64,000 bases of DNA from Thiohalobacter thiocyanaticus (GCF_002356355.1 NZ_AP018052.1:1922001-1986000), one strand, 5' to 3'. Positions 1 to 8,943 are shown, numbered from the stretch's first letter. Notes: generated by a model from the sequence alone, not told the origin. Program-made: numbers and translations.

Positions 1-674
1 CAGGTGCAGCCATTGCGCAATCATCAGCCGTGGCATCAACTTTTTTTGCACCAAGCTGGTTTCTTTCTGCTTTAGGGGTTGGAGCGGCGGCGACTCCCAT
101 CGGATGGGTTGTTGCGGCAGGATTGTTTACAGGCGGCGCCTGGGTGGGAATTAGTCGGTATGTAAAGAACAATACCAGCAGTCGCGTCACAGTCATTCCT
201 CAATTCATTAATACACCGATGGACGTTCTGGCACTTGCCTTATTTGACCTTATCGCGCCTTTGGCCCTGAGGGTGGCAATCATTGATGGTGAAATTGACG
301 AGTCAGAGAAAATATCGATAACCAACAGTTTTATTAATGATTGGGGGTATAACGAAGAGTTTGTCAATGAGGGGCTTTTATTCATTGAATCCAATATATC
401 TGAATTTTCTATAGCAGAGCTCGCGAGCAGTCTGGCGGAATACAAGAAGGAAAACCCTGATTGCAGTTACGATGATATGTCAAAAGAAATTTTGCATCTT
501 CTCAGGGAGGTGATCGAGGCAGATGGGAGGCTTGATGAAAGGGAGGATATGGCGATTGAGCGTATTGACCGAGTCTTCAAGGAAGTTAATAAACTAAAAT
601 TTAAATCGAGGATAAAATCAATCCTCGAAAAGCTTAGCACCAAAAGGTTCCATCGAGCACGTCCGGATCATTAA
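1..674 (+). CDS. TerB-like helical domain protein, 5' end outside window
   Basis: The frame is open to the left edge of the window, so the true start may lie outside; an internal GTG at position 30 would give 214 aa. A Gly/Ala-rich hydrophobic stretch (about residues 10-35 from that GTG) looks like a membrane segment. The rest carries two acidic helical motifs, IIDGEIDESEK and IEADGRLDEREDM, in the pattern of TerB / DjlA-N-terminal domains, which bind metal and are found in tellurite-resistance and stress-linked proteins. Base composition is more AT-rich than downstream genes. Exact function is not known; the TerB assignment rests on motif pattern only. Confidence 0.6.
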   Translation, partial: GAAIAQSSAVASTFFAPSWFLSALGVGAAATPIGWVVAAGLFTGGAWVGISRYVKNNTSSRVTVIPQFINTPMDVLALALFDLIAPLALRVAIIDGEIDESEKISITNSFINDWGYNEEFVNEGLLFIESNISEFSIAELASSLAEYKKENPDCSYDDMSKEILHLLREVIEADGRLDEREDMAIERIDRVFKEVNKLKFKSRIKSILEKLSTKRFHRARPDH

Positions 675-697
675 ATATTAACGGGTACATCAGTGGC

Positions 698-751
698 GGG
701 GTCAGGTCTTGCATTGCAACACGCGAATGCTTGATTGCAAGACCTCACCCC
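698..751. repeat. Imperfect palindrome of the GGGGTCAGGTCTTGCA type
   Basis: A left arm GGGGTCAGGTCTTGCA and a right arm TGCAAGACCTCACCCC pair with one mismatch around a spacer of about 22 nt. Palindromes of this style commonly flank IS200-like REP-associated transposase (RAYT) genes; no such gene is present here, so this is probably a lone remnant or dispersed copy. It lies between the TerB-like gene and the next small gene and could also act as a 3' hairpin. Confidence 0.6.
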
Positions 752-850
752 GTTGTTAATGGGTAATCCATATTTTATGCTGAAGATGGTGAACACCCAT
801 TAAAACCCAACCCCTCTTCAAGGTCTGTATATTTACACAACAGGAAACAG

Positions 851-1243
851 ATGATGCCGAAGCAGATTAGAAGGGAGGGCGGTAGCGTCAATTATCTTTT
901 GCTATTTGTGATCATCCTGATGGCAGTAGTCATTGGCAACCTGGCATCGGACTGGATCGAGCTGAAGTGGGTTGAACATCAGACGGCGCAGGCAATATCT
1001 GCGTTCAATGATGAAATTAATGATGCAGCACAGGAGCAGCGCCAGCGCAACCTCCGTCTTCAACACCAGACGCAGGAAGAAAGAAAACGGAGTCCTACAG
1101 GGGTGAAGTTGGAAAGGGTATGCACCGATTGGATGCGGGCGGACGAGGAATACGATTCATATACCACGCAGACTGGTCGCGAGAAGCACTGCACAAACTA
1201 TCGCAAGTTTATTCAATCGGGCATAATCCCGCGATCTAAGTGA
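851..1243 (+). CDS. Small single-pass membrane protein, unknown
   Basis: 130 aa. AGGAAAC lies just upstream of the paired ATGATG start. After a short basic N-terminus, residues about 14-32 (YLLLFVIILMAVVIGNLA) form a transmembrane segment, followed by a Gln/Glu/Arg-rich stretch (about 45-80) likely to be an amphipathic helix or coiled coil, and a C-terminal part with two cysteines (VCTDWM and HCTNY). I do not recognise a family. It precedes the diguanylate cyclase by 22 bp and could be co-transcribed with it. Confidence 0.6.
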   Translation: MMPKQIRREGGSVNYLLLFVIILMAVVIGNLASDWIELKWVEHQTAQAISAFNDEINDAAQEQRQRNLRLQHQTQEERKRSPTGVKLERVCTDWMRADEEYDSYTTQTGREKHCTNYRKFIQSGIIPRSK

Positions 1244-1265
1244 ATAATGGGGCAGCGCCCTTCAT

Positions 1266-2264
1266 ATGCCGGAATTCCTGCAAAAAGATATTTTGATGAC
1301 CATGAACGGAAATGATCCTGACAGCCTGTACAAGACCTTATTGGAGTCGACCAAGGCCATCCCCTGGAAGATCAACTGGCAAAGCAAGGAGTTCGAGTAC
1401 ATCGGGCCCCAGATCGAGAAGTTGCTGGGCTGGACTCAGGACAGTTGGGCGACCGCCCAGGACTGGATCGACCGGATTCATCCGGAAGACCGTGAGGAGA
1501 CGGCGAACCTGTGCGTCTCTCAATCCGAGCACGGCATTGATCACGAGGCCGATTACCGCGCTCTGACGGCCGACGGCGGCTATGTGTGGGTACGCGACGT
1601 GGTGCATGTCATCCGCGAGAATGGTGTTACCACCGCCCTGGTCGGCTTCATCTTTGACATCTCCGAGCGCAAACGCATGGAAGACGTGCTGGTCAAGCTG
1701 AACAAGCAGCTGGAGTCGTTTTCCTTCAATGATGCGCTGACCGGCGTCGCCAACCGGCGGATGTACGATCAGACCGTGGCAGCGGAATGGGCCCGTGCAC
1801 AGCGGCATCAGGAGCCCCTGTCGCTGATCGTCCTGGATATCGACCATTTCAAGGCATACAACGACTGCCACGGTCATGTCACGGGCGATGACTGCCTGAA
1901 GACCGTCGCAAGCCTTCTGGAGGGGGTATCGTCACGCTCCACGGACCTGCTGGCCCGTTACGGCGGTGAGGAGTTCGTGCTGTTATTGCCCGATACCGAT
2001 GCGCACGCGGCCCGGGCGATCGCGGAACGCTGCCGGCAGGCCGTTGAGGACAAGCAGATCCCGGTCGAGAACGGCATTGTGACGATCAGTGCGGGCGTGA
2101 GCACCCTGGTGCCGGCGGCCGACACGGATCCGTCGATGATTCTGGAGGCGGCGGACAGGATGCTCTATCTTGCCAAACAGCGCGGGCGTAACCGGGTCGA
2201 ATGCAGCGCTCCGCCCGGCGATGAGGCCGCCGCCAGGCTTGGTGTAATTGACGGCGCCAAATGA
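1266..2264 (+). CDS. PAS-GGDEF diguanylate cyclase
   Basis: 332 aa, predicted soluble. An N-terminal PAS fold (about residues 20-135; EYIGPQIEKLLGW, a WIDRIHPEDR motif and the PAC-like VGFIFDISERK) is joined by a short helix to a GGDEF domain (about 155-315). The active-site motif is GGEEF (residues 233-237), preceded by RSTD at 224-227, exactly the five-residue spacing of the product-inhibition I-site. It should therefore make cyclic di-GMP from two GTP in response to a signal sensed by the PAS domain, with feedback inhibition. No EAL domain is present. Two PilZ-fold proteins lie further along the window. The start is not certain: ATGs at 1296 and 1302 are alternatives and none has a strong ribosome site. 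Confidence 0.92.
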   Translation: MPEFLQKDILMTMNGNDPDSLYKTLLESTKAIPWKINWQSKEFEYIGPQIEKLLGWTQDSWATAQDWIDRIHPEDREETANLCVSQSEHGIDHEADYRALTADGGYVWVRDVVHVIRENGVTTALVGFIFDISERKRMEDVLVKLNKQLESFSFNDALTGVANRRMYDQTVAAEWARAQRHQEPLSLIVLDIDHFKAYNDCHGHVTGDDCLKTVASLLEGVSSRSTDLLARYGGEEFVLLLPDTDAHAARAIAERCRQAVEDKQIPVENGIVTISAGVSTLVPAADTDPSMILEAADRMLYLAKQRGRNRVECSAPPGDEAAARLGVIDGAK

Positions 2265-2291
2265 AACGATTAACGCGACCGGATGTGAAAT

Positions 2292-2729
2292 TTGCTTAGC
2301 AAATACTTCCAACTGCAGCTGTCCACTTCCGCCGGCATCTCCCTGCACGATGTCACGCCGCAGATCCGCGACTGCCTGGCTGACAGCGGCATTGACAACG
2401 GCTTTGTCACCATCACTTCCCGGCATACCACCACGGCCCTGACCATCAACGAGAACGAGGCGCGGCTGCTGGGGGATGTGAAGGCCTTCTTCACCCGCCT
2501 GGTCTCGCCGGGGGATGAATACCTGCATAACGATATCCATCTGCGGGACTGTCCGCCGGATGAGCCGGAGAATGCGCATTCGCACCTGGTGGCGATGCTG
2601 CTGGGCAGTTCGGAGGTGGTGCCGGTGAGTGAGGGGCGGCTGGTGCTGGGGCAGTATCAGTCTGTGCTGCTGGTAGAGCTGGATGGGCCGCGGGAGCGGA
2701 CGGTGGCGGTGCAGGTGGTGGGGGAGTGA
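2292..2729 (+). CDS. yjbQ: YjbQ/UPF0047 family protein (secondary thiamine-phosphate synthase)
   Basis: 145 aa, the normal size for the UPF0047 family, which is known for a weak thiamine-phosphate synthase activity. Family signatures include the N-terminal FQLQLSTSAGISLHDVT, the SRHTTTALTINE segment with its conserved His, and the C-terminal HSHLVAMLLGSS followed by GRLVLGQYQSVLLVELDGPR. The start is a TTG: the only nearby in-frame ATG (2283) is followed at once by a stop codon. It follows the cyclase by 27 bp. Confidence 0.9.
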   Translation: MLSKYFQLQLSTSAGISLHDVTPQIRDCLADSGIDNGFVTITSRHTTTALTINENEARLLGDVKAFFTRLVSPGDEYLHNDIHLRDCPPDEPENAHSHLVAMLLGSSEVVPVSEGRLVLGQYQSVLLVELDGPRERTVAVQVVGE

Positions 2730-2762
2730 GGTACACGGTGCCGACTTCAGGTCAAATTCCAC

Positions 2763-2864
2763 CGTCATTGCGAGTACCCAGAGGGCATAAACGAAGCGCG
2801 GCAATCTCACACGGCAGACTCAGCTGTTTGGAGATTGCCGCGTCACTTCGTTCCTCGCAATGAC
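2763..2864. repeat. Empty MITE-like element with CGTCATTGCGAG ends
   Basis: The left end reads CGTCATTGCGAG and continues to CGGCAATCTC; the right end starts GAGATTGCCGCG and finishes CTCGCAATGAC. The two ends are inverted copies around a core of about 20-30 bp with no coding capacity. The same ends bound the GIY-YIG gene element at 50245-50650 and the element at 32420-32567. Confidence 0.75.
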
Positions 2865-2903
2865 AAGGATATAAGGACGCAATGACGGGGTAGGCGGGGT
2901 GTC

Positions 2904-3209
2904 TTACTTCTCCTGCAGCGCCTCGAACAGCAACTCGATGTCCGGGTTCGGTCTGTGCTCGCGGTCGTAGAGGGGGATGGTGCGGGTCTGGGCGACACGG
3001 CGGGTGGCGTCGCCGAACTGGTTGGCCTGGATGGTCTTGTCCATGCCCAGGCATTCAACCACGACACAGGCTTCATCCTCCAGCACCTCCATGATGCGGC
3101 AGGCGCGGTCCTGCACCTGCACCACCTGGCCAATGGCGTTGCGCAGGCGCTGCAGGTCGTCGTTCGATTCGTGCTCGGATTCACTGTTCATTCCCGGATA
3201 TTCAGCCAT
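2904..3209 (-). CDS. Conserved-looking hypothetical protein
   Basis: 101 aa, hydrophilic, no signal peptide or membrane segment. A heptad-like helix (NDDLQRLRNAIGQVVQVQDRA) is followed by a compact beta-rich part (RIMEVLEDEACVVVECLG) and a C-terminal acidic tail. GGAAAG lies upstream of the ATG; a second ATG six codons in is an alternative start. It is transcribed against yjbQ and is divergent from the phosphatase gene. I do not recognise the family. Coding reality is supported by codon use and a plausible start rather than by homology. Confidence 0.6.
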   Translation of the reverse strand: MAEYPGMNSESEHESNDDLQRLRNAIGQVVQVQDRACRIMEVLEDEACVVVECLGMDKTIQANQFGDATRRVAQTRTIPLYDREHRPNPDIELLFEALQEK

Positions 3210-3318
3210 TCTTTCCGCCGTTGCAACTGCCCGGTGCGGCCTGCCTTCCCGAGGGTAAGTTATTGTTTTAGAATATGCGAATCTGGATTTACAGCAGTAA
3301 CGGAATGAGACGACAGGT

Positions 3319-3810
3319 ATGATTGATCAGAACAAGGTGCGGGTGTTGTTCGTCTGCATGGGCAACATCTGCCGCTCGCCCACGGCCCAGGGCGTATTCG
3401 AGAAGGTGGTCGATGAGGCCGGTCTGGGGCACCGGATCGAGATCCATTCCGCCGGGACCCATGCCTATCATGTGGGTGAACCGCCGGATACACGCGCCCA
3501 GGAGGCCGCCAGCAAACGCGGTTATGACCTGTCCGCGCAGCGTGCGCGCAAGGTGCAGGTCGAGGACTTCATCGAATTCGACTATGTGCTGGCCATGGAT
3601 CGCAGCAACTATGCCGATCTGCAGGAACTGGTGCTGCCGGATTACGAACAGCGCCTGAAGCTGTTTCTGGAATTTGCCCGGGAACTGCAGGACACGGATG
3701 TGCCGGATCCCTACTATGGCGGCAGGCAGGGCTTCGAGCGGGTATTGGACCTGATCGAGGCGGCCTCGCAGGGGCTGCTCGAACACATCCGCATCGAGCA
3801 CAAGCTCTAG
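3319..3810 (+). CDS. Low-molecular-weight protein-tyrosine phosphatase
   Basis: 163 aa, typical of the family. The P-loop CX5R is VCMGNICRSPTAQG with nucleophile Cys13 and Arg19, close to the N-terminus as in all LMW-PTPs. The general acid Asp is in VPDPYYGG. It should hydrolyse phosphotyrosine (or arginine-phosphate) with a phosphocysteine intermediate in the cytoplasm. The last 29 bp before its stop codon are present a second time downstream of the gene (3905-3933), separated from it by a palindromic repeat. Confidence 0.95.
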   Translation: MIDQNKVRVLFVCMGNICRSPTAQGVFEKVVDEAGLGHRIEIHSAGTHAYHVGEPPDTRAQEAASKRGYDLSAQRARKVQVEDFIEFDYVLAMDRSNYADLQELVLPDYEQRLKLFLEFARELQDTDVPDPYYGGRQGFERVLDLIEAASQGLLEHIRIEHKL

Positions 3811-3817
3811 CAATCAG

Positions 3818-3900
3818 GTAGGTCGGGTTAGCCCGTCAGGGCGTAACCCGATATGAGCCGTGCCAGGCCTGTCGGGTTACGCTTCGCTAACCCGACCTAC
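3818..3900. repeat. Palindromic repeat, GTAGGTCGGGTTAG family
   Basis: The left end GTAGGTCGGGTTAGCCCG and right end GCTAACCCGACCTAC are inverted copies, with nested inner arms GGGCGTAACCCGA and TCGGGTTACGC. Other copies in this window: 19414-19502, 20549-20627 and 29555-29639, plus a half copy at 19508-19541. It lies 8 bp after the phosphatase stop codon. Confidence 0.85.
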
Positions 3901-3904
3901 AGTA

Positions 3905-3933
3905 CTCGAACACATCCGCATCGAGCACAAGCT
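3905..3933 (+). repeat. Duplicate of the phosphatase gene's last 29 bp
   Basis: These 29 bp, beginning CTCGAACACATCC and ending GAGCACAAGCT, are identical to 3778-3806 inside the phosphatase gene. The copy is 127 bp downstream and is again followed by a TAG and by a repeat element. It suggests that the repeat insertion involved a tandem duplication of the gene tail. Confidence 0.85.
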
Positions 3934-4021
3934 GTAGGATGGGTGAAGGCGCGTGGCGCCGTAACCCATCATCGTGTCATACCGGGCGATGATGGGTTGC
4001 GCTTCGCTCCACCCATCCTAC
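3934..4021. repeat. Palindromic repeat, GTAGGATGGGTG family
   Basis: The ends GTAGGATGGGTG and CACCCATCCTAC (the right one with one intervening change) are inverted, with an inner GTAACCCATCATCG / CGATGATGGGTTGCG pair. A second copy lies at 62611-62691. It is a sister family of the GTAGGTCGGGTTAG repeats and sits between the phosphatase and the 3' end of rne; it could act as an RNA hairpin for both converging transcripts. Confidence 0.85.
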
Positions 4022-4034
4022 GACTCTGCAACTG

Positions 4035-6635
4035 CTATTCCTTGTTGCCCACCACCTTGGCCGGGTCGTTCGACGCCGGGGCATCGCCCGCGGGCCTGTC
4101 GGCCTTCGGAGCCTGGGCCGGCTGCTCCGGCTTGGGCGCGGACTGCTGCTCCGGCTTCGGAGCCGGCGGCTCCGGCTTGGCTGCGGGCTGTTCCGGTTTC
4201 GGGGCCGCTTGTTCCGGCTTCGGTGCAGCAGGCTGCTCCGCCTTCGGGGCGGGCTTGTCCTGGGCGGCGGGCGGGGCTGCGGTGCCACTGCCGGAGCCTT
4301 CACCCCGGGCGGGCTTGTCGGCCTTTTCCGCCGGCGGCCGCTCCTGGGATGACTTCATCTCCACGACCTGACCGCCGCCGCTCTGACCCTGATTCTGGCC
4401 GCCGGCATCCTGCCTGGACTGATCGTCGCCGCCCTTGCCGCCAGCAGCCGGGGCTGATGCGCGGTTGTCCTTGTCCTCGGACTGGCCGTCGCCCTGGGCC
4501 TGCTGCTGGCCGCTCTCACCACGCTGGCGGTTGCCGCTCGAACGGCGTCGACCGCTGCCGCCGCGCCGGCCGCGCCGGCCGCCACGACTGCCGCGGGACT
4601 CCCGGGCCTGGCCCGACTCGGCACCGCCCTCGGCCTGGGGTTTGGCCTCGCTTTTGGCTTCGGGCTTCGCTTCCGGCTTGGCTTCGGCCCGCGGTTCTTC
4701 GCTCCTGGGCTTGCCCTTGCTCTTGTCCTGGGCCGGCTTCTCGCCGCCGGCTTCCTGCGGCTGGCGTTTGGGCTTGTTACGTCCACCGCCACTGCGGCCG
4801 CCGGCGCTTCGGCTGCGACCGCCGCCGTTGCGGCCGCCGCGGCTGTCCTGACGTCCCTTGCCGCCGTCACCGGCGCCCTTGCGCGGTTTCTCCTGCGCCT
4901 CGGTCTCCTCGGCGGGTTCCGGGGTGCCGAACAGGTTCGACCACAACCGCTTGAGCAGACCGGGCTGACCACCGCCGGCCGCCGGGCGGGCCGGGGCCGG
5001 GGCCTCGGCAGCGGGCGGCGGCACCGGGGAGGAGGGCACCAGCATCTTCACGGCCGGCTCTTCCGCCCGGCGGGTCACGGTCTCGCCGCCGGTCTCGGCC
5101 ACTTCCACGCTTTCTTCCGGGATCAGTTCGAAGCTGGACACGGCCTGCTCGCCCTTGACCTCGTCGGTGCGCACGCGTCGGACCTCGTAGTTCGGCGTCT
5201 CCAGCGACGGGGTGGGGATGAGCATGACGTTGACCTTGTAGCGCTGCTCGATCTCGTACAGCGACTTGCGCTTCTCGTTGAGCAGGAAGGTCGCCACCTC
5301 GACCGGCACCAGCGCCACCACGCGCGCGGTCTTCTCCTTCATGGCGTTTTCCTCGACGATGCGCAGCACCGACAGGGCCAGGGATTCCACCCCGCGCACC
5401 GTGCCGTGGCCGTTGCAGCGCGGGCAGACGATCTGGCTGGACTCGCCCAGCGAGGGCCGCAGGCGCTGTCGCGACATCTCCAGCAGGCCGAAGCGCGAGA
5501 TGCGTCCGACCTGGACCCGGGCGCGGTCCATCTTCAGCGCTTCCTTGAGGCGGTTCTCCACCTCGCGCTGATGCTTGGCCGCGGACATGTCGATGAAGTC
5601 GATGACGATCAGCCCGCCCAGGTCGCGGATGCGCAGCTGGCGGGCGACCTCGTCGGCCGCCTCCAGGTTGGTGTTGAGCGCGGTCTCCTCGATGTCGCTG
5701 CCCTTGGTGGCGCGCGCCGAGTTGATGTCGATGGACAGCAGCGCCTCGGTGTGGTCGATGACGATGGAGCCGCCCGAGGGCAGGGTGACGTCACGCTGGA
5801 AGGCCGACTCGATCTGGCTCTCGATCTGGTAGCGCGAGAACAGCGGCACCGGATCGTCGTAGCGCTTGAGCTTGTGCAGGTTGTGCGGCATGACGAGTTC
5901 CATGAACTCGCGCGCCCGCTGAAACACCTGGGCGTCGTCGATCATGATCTCGCCGATGTCCGAGCGCAGGTAGTCGCGCAGGGCCCGGATGATGACGTTG
6001 CTCTCCTGATAGATCAGGAACGGGGCCTGGCCCTCGTTGGCGGCGCCCTCGATCGCACTCCAGAGCTGGAGCAGGTAGTCCAGGTCCCACTGCAACTCCT
6101 CGGTGGAGCGGCCCACGCCGGCGGTGCGCACGATCAGGCCCATGCCGTCGGGGATGTTCAGCTCGGACATGATGTCGCGCACCTGGCTGCGGTCGTCGCC
6201 CTCGATGCGGCGCGACACGCCCCCGGCGCGCGGGTTGTTCGGCATCAGTACCAGGTAGCGCCCGGCCAGGCTGATGAAGGTGGTCAGCGCCGCACCCTTC
6301 TGGCCGCGCTCCTCCTTCTCCACCTGCACCACCAACTCCTGACCTTCCCTGACCGCATCCTTGATGCTGGGGCGGCCGTCGCCGGACAGGGCCTGTTCGG
6401 AGAAGTAGCTGCGGGCGATTTCCTTGAGCGGCAGAAAGCCGTGGCGGTCGGCGCCGTAATCGACGAAGGCCGCTTCCAGACTGGGCTCTACACGGGTGAT
6501 CTTACCCTTGTAGATATTGGATTTTTTCTGCTCGCGGGAGGGGACCTCGATGTCGAGATCGTAGAGTTTCTGGCCATCGACCATGGCCACGCGCAACTCT
6601 TCGGGCTGAGTTGCATTGACTAGCATTCTTTTCAT
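4035..6635 (-). CDS. rne: Ribonuclease E
   Basis: 866 aa endoribonuclease, the core of the RNA degradosome. The catalytic half is closely E. coli-like: the N-terminal [17 protein letters not shown], an S1 RNA-binding domain (about residues 37-119), and magnesium ligands Asp303 ([11 protein letters not shown]) and Asp346 (VIDFIDM), which fall on the same residue numbers as in E. coli. The Zn-link cysteines are Cys404 and Cys407 ([12 protein letters not shown]). The C-terminal third is disordered: Arg/Gly-rich patches suited to RNA binding, then Pro/Ala/Lys/Glu repeats such as [12 protein letters not shown]. It is preceded by a long leader (6636 to about 7038), as expected for an autoregulated rne. 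Confidence 0.98.
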   Translation of the reverse strand: MKRMLVNATQPEELRVAMVDGQKLYDLDIEVPSREQKKSNIYKGKITRVEPSLEAAFVDYGADRHGFLPLKEIARSYFSEQALSGDGRPSIKDAVREGQELVVQVEKEERGQKGAALTTFISLAGRYLVLMPNNPRAGGVSRRIEGDDRSQVRDIMSELNIPDGMGLIVRTAGVGRSTEELQWDLDYLLQLWSAIEGAANEGQAPFLIYQESNVIIRALRDYLRSDIGEIMIDDAQVFQRAREFMELVMPHNLHKLKRYDDPVPLFSRYQIESQIESAFQRDVTLPSGGSIVIDHTEALLSIDINSARATKGSDIEETALNTNLEAADEVARQLRIRDLGGLIVIDFIDMSAAKHQREVENRLKEALKMDRARVQVGRISRFGLLEMSRQRLRPSLGESSQIVCPRCNGHGTVRGVESLALSVLRIVEENAMKEKTARVVALVPVEVATFLLNEKRKSLYEIEQRYKVNVMLIPTPSLETPNYEVRRVRTDEVKGEQAVSSFELIPEESVEVAETGGETVTRRAEEPAVKMLVPSSPVPPPAAEAPAPARPAAGGGQPGLLKRLWSNLFGTPEPAEETEAQEKPRKGAGDGGKGRQDSRGGRNGGGRSRSAGGRSGGGRNKPKRQPQEAGGEKPAQDKSKGKPRSEEPRAEAKPEAKPEAKSEAKPQAEGGAESGQARESRGSRGGRRGRRGGSGRRRSSGNRQRGESGQQQAQGDGQSEDKDNRASAPAAGGKGGDDQSRQDAGGQNQGQSGGGQVVEMKSSQERPPAEKADKPARGEGSGSGTAAPPAAQDKPAPKAEQPAAPKPEQAAPKPEQPAAKPEPPAPKPEQQSAPKPEQPAQAPKADRPAGDAPASNDPAKVVGNKE

Positions 6636-7038
6636 AGGTCTGTTCTCGCCGTTGCTCGACCCGTTTCAGGTCCGACCGCGCGGCGCGGCGCACAGGTGCC
6701 GCCGTCCAGGTGCGGTCCAGCAGCGGCTGCAGCCAGGGAGTCAGGCCCAGCAGCACCAGCAGTGCTGCCCGGGTCCGGTCCGTGAGGCCGGTCGTGCTTG
6801 ACATGAAACAGGGAACAATCAAATTCATTGTGAAATAAAACCGTATTGCTCGTATCAACGACCGGGAGATACAACGGCGGGCGGCCAGACTTGACCGCAG
6901 GGGCTGTATCGCCCGGGGTGGCGTTGCGGCATGCGTGCGACCTGTTTGCTGTTGACAACTTGTCGGCGCGTGCTGCGCAGTCGCCTGCAAATCCGGTCCG
7001 CCGTGACGTGATGTCGCCGGCCAACCGGGCAAATCGAC
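6636..7038 (-). promoter_or_regulatory. Long 5' leader of rne
   Basis: From the predicted start site near 7038 to the rne ATG there are about 400 nt without a convincing gene. E. coli rne has a 361-nt leader that RNase E itself recognises to control its own message, so a similar autoregulatory leader is inferred here. Apparent reading frames in this stretch, on both strands, lack ribosome sites and family resemblance. Confidence 0.55.
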
Positions 7039-7044
7039 CTCCCA

Positions 7045-7073
7045 ACTATATCAACGGCTTCCCCTCAAATCAA
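7045..7073 (-). promoter_or_regulatory. Predicted sigma-70 promoter for rne
   Basis: On the minus strand TTGATT (7068-7073), a 17-bp spacer and TATAGT (7045-7050) make a good sigma-70 promoter. The start site would fall near 7038. It is the only strong match found by eye upstream of rne. Confidence 0.6.
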
Positions 7074-7096
7074 TTGGTTAGCGTAAATATTTCCAT

Positions 7097-7125
7097 TCTG
7101 CACGGGTGCCCGCGGCTGCTATGAT
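7097..7125 (+). promoter_or_regulatory. Putative rluC promoter close to the start codon
   Basis: A TATGAT -10 hexamer (7120-7125) lies only 8 bp before the rluC ATG (7134). The -35 at 17-bp spacing, TCTGCA, is weak. If used, transcription would begin about at the start codon and give a nearly leaderless mRNA. Confidence 0.4.
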
Positions 7126-7133
7126 AGCCGCCC

Positions 7134-8114
7134 ATGAATACCGGCAAATCACAGGTTCAGGTGCGGGAAATCGGCCCCGAGGAGGCCGGTCAGCGCATCG
7201 ATAACTATCTGCTGCGCATACTGAAAGGCGTGCCGAAGAGTCGCATCTACCGGCTGCTGCGCAAGGGCGAGGTCCGGGTCAACAAAGGCCGGATCCGCGC
7301 GGATTACCGGCTGGCGGCGGGGGACCGGGTCCGGATTCCGCCCGTGAGCACGGCGGCGGAGAAGCCCGGTCCCGGACCCGCCCCCGGCCGGCTGCTGACC
7401 GACCGCATCCTCTATGAGGATGATCGCCTGCTGGTCGTGGACAAGCCCGCCGGCATGGCGGTGCACGGCGGCAGCGGTCTGAGCTTCGGCGTGATCGAGG
7501 CCCTGCGCGGCAGCCGGCCGGAGGCGAAGTTCCTGGAACTGGTGCACCGGCTGGACCGCGAGACCTCCGGCTGCCTGATCCTGGCCAAGCGCCGCAGCGC
7601 TCTGCGGGCCCTGCACGAACAGCTGCGCGAGAACCGCATGGACAAGCGCTACTTCGCCCTGCTCCGGGGGCGGCTGGCGGCAGGACGCCAGCGGGTGGAG
7701 GCGCCGCTGCGCCGCAACCAGCTGCGCGGCGGCGAGCGCATGGTCCAGGTCGCGGAGGACGGCAAGCCGGCACGCACCGATTTCACTCTGGTGGAGGCCT
7801 GGCCCGGCGCCAGCCTGGTCGAGGCGGTACTGCACACCGGCCGCACCCATCAGATCCGGGTGCATGCCGCCCACCTCGGCCATCCCCTGGCCGGCGACGA
7901 CAAGTACGGAGATCCGGACTTCAACCGGGTACTGAAGGCGCGCGGCCTGAACCGGCTGTTCCTGCACGCCCACTTCATCGCCTTCGACCACCCGGCCACG
8001 GGCGAGCGGGTTCAGGTCAGTGCGCCGCTGGACGCTGACCTGCGCGGGGTATTGGAAAGGCTGCACAGCGACCCCATTGAACAGAGCCCCGACGGGAACC
8101 GCGGGACAGCCTGA
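7134..8114 (+). CDS. rluC: 23S rRNA pseudouridine synthase RluC
   Basis: 326 aa. An N-terminal S4 RNA-binding domain (about residues 18-75, GQRIDNYLLRILKGVPKSRIYRLLRKGEVRVN) is followed by the RluA-type synthase domain with its catalytic motif HRLDRETSGCLIL (the Asp is the nucleophile) and the HTGRTHQIRVHAAHLGHPL segment. RluC makes pseudouridines 955, 2504 and 2580 in E. coli 23S rRNA. The position, divergent from rne, is the same as in E. coli and supports RluC over RluD. Confidence 0.95.
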   Translation: MNTGKSQVQVREIGPEEAGQRIDNYLLRILKGVPKSRIYRLLRKGEVRVNKGRIRADYRLAAGDRVRIPPVSTAAEKPGPGPAPGRLLTDRILYEDDRLLVVDKPAGMAVHGGSGLSFGVIEALRGSRPEAKFLELVHRLDRETSGCLILAKRRSALRALHEQLRENRMDKRYFALLRGRLAAGRQRVEAPLRRNQLRGGERMVQVAEDGKPARTDFTLVEAWPGASLVEAVLHTGRTHQIRVHAAHLGHPLAGDDKYGDPDFNRVLKARGLNRLFLHAHFIAFDHPATGERVQVSAPLDADLRGVLERLHSDPIEQSPDGNRGTA

Positions 8115-8231
8115 CGCGCATTTGTCATGCGATCCGGGTAGAATGCGCGCCCCGGGAAGGAATCAGATATCTGATCCGCATTTTCATAATTAATAATCTG
8201 CTTTATAAAAACATTGCAAGCACAGGGAATC

Positions 8232-8933
8232 ATGGATAATTGTCTTAATGAGCTGAAGCTCCTGGTATTCGACTGGGACGGAACCCTGATGGATTCCGAG
8301 GCCCAGATCGTCAGCTGCATGCAGGCTGCCGCCGCCGACCTCGCGCTGCCGGAACGCCGTCCGGAGGAAATCCGCGACATCATCGGTCTGGGCCTGAAGG
8401 AGGCCGTGACCCGCCTCTACCCCGATGATGGCGAGACCCTGGTGGAGGCGCTGTCCGACCGCTATCGCCAGCACTGGCTGGGCCAACTCGAGACCAGTAC
8501 CCTGTTCCCGGGCGTGGTCGAGACCCTGCAGCTGCTCAAGGAGGAGGGCTTCCTGCTGGCGGTGGCCACCGGCAAGGGCCGCGCCGGGCTGGACCGGTCC
8601 CTGGCCATGACCGGCCTGGACACGGTTTTTCACACCACCCGCTGTGCCGACGAGACCCGCTCCAAACCGCATCCGCAGATGCTGCATGAAATCATGCAGG
8701 AACTCGGGGCCACCAGCGTACAGACCGCCATGATCGGCGACACCGAGTACGACCTGGCCATGGCCCGCAATGCCAAAGCCCATCCGGTTGCGGTATCGTA
8801 CGGGGTACATGAATGGGAACGGCTGCAGCGCCATGCCCCGGTGGTGTGCCTGGAACAGTTCACCGATATCAACGACTGGCTGGCCGAACTGCGGCAGCAA
8901 CCGCCGCCCCTGACCGCCAACCAGACGGCATAG
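8232..8933 (+). CDS. HAD-family phosphatase, phosphoglycolate-phosphatase-like
   Basis: 233 aa. Motif I is VFDWDGTLMDSE (Asp14 nucleophile, Asp16), motif II lies in LAVATGKGRAG, and motif III/IV is KPHPQML with MIGDTEYDLAMARN. The cap is helical and inserted after motif I, as in the Gph/phosphoglycolate phosphatase group. The substrate is not settled; homologues next to rluC are annotated as HAD-IA hydrolases. I chose the ATG at 8232, preceded by AGGGA, rather than a TTG six codons upstream. sppA follows after 10 bp. Confidence 0.85.
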   Translation: MDNCLNELKLLVFDWDGTLMDSEAQIVSCMQAAAADLALPERRPEEIRDIIGLGLKEAVTRLYPDDGETLVEALSDRYRQHWLGQLETSTLFPGVVETLQLLKEEGFLLAVATGKGRAGLDRSLAMTGLDTVFHTTRCADETRSKPHPQMLHEIMQELGATSVQTAMIGDTEYDLAMARNAKAHPVAVSYGVHEWERLQRHAPVVCLEQFTDINDWLAELRQQPPPLTANQTA

Positions 8934-8943
8934 GACAGGGCAG

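Noticed and set aside
2743-2900. CRISPR-like array
   Set aside because: The repeats are inverted palindromes with no regular spacers; no cas gene is present.
3853-4371. 172-aa frame made of Gly/Ser/Ala repeats
   Set aside because: It runs antisense to the low-complexity end of rne and across a palindromic repeat.
5786-5798. matS-like MatP site (GTGACGTCAC)
   Set aside because: It lacks the three-base spacer of the 13-bp matS motif and lies within rne.
6846-7124. 92-aa plus-strand frame and a minus-strand frame in the rne/rluC gap
   Set aside because: No ribosome site, codon pattern or known domain; the region is better explained as the rne leader and promoters.
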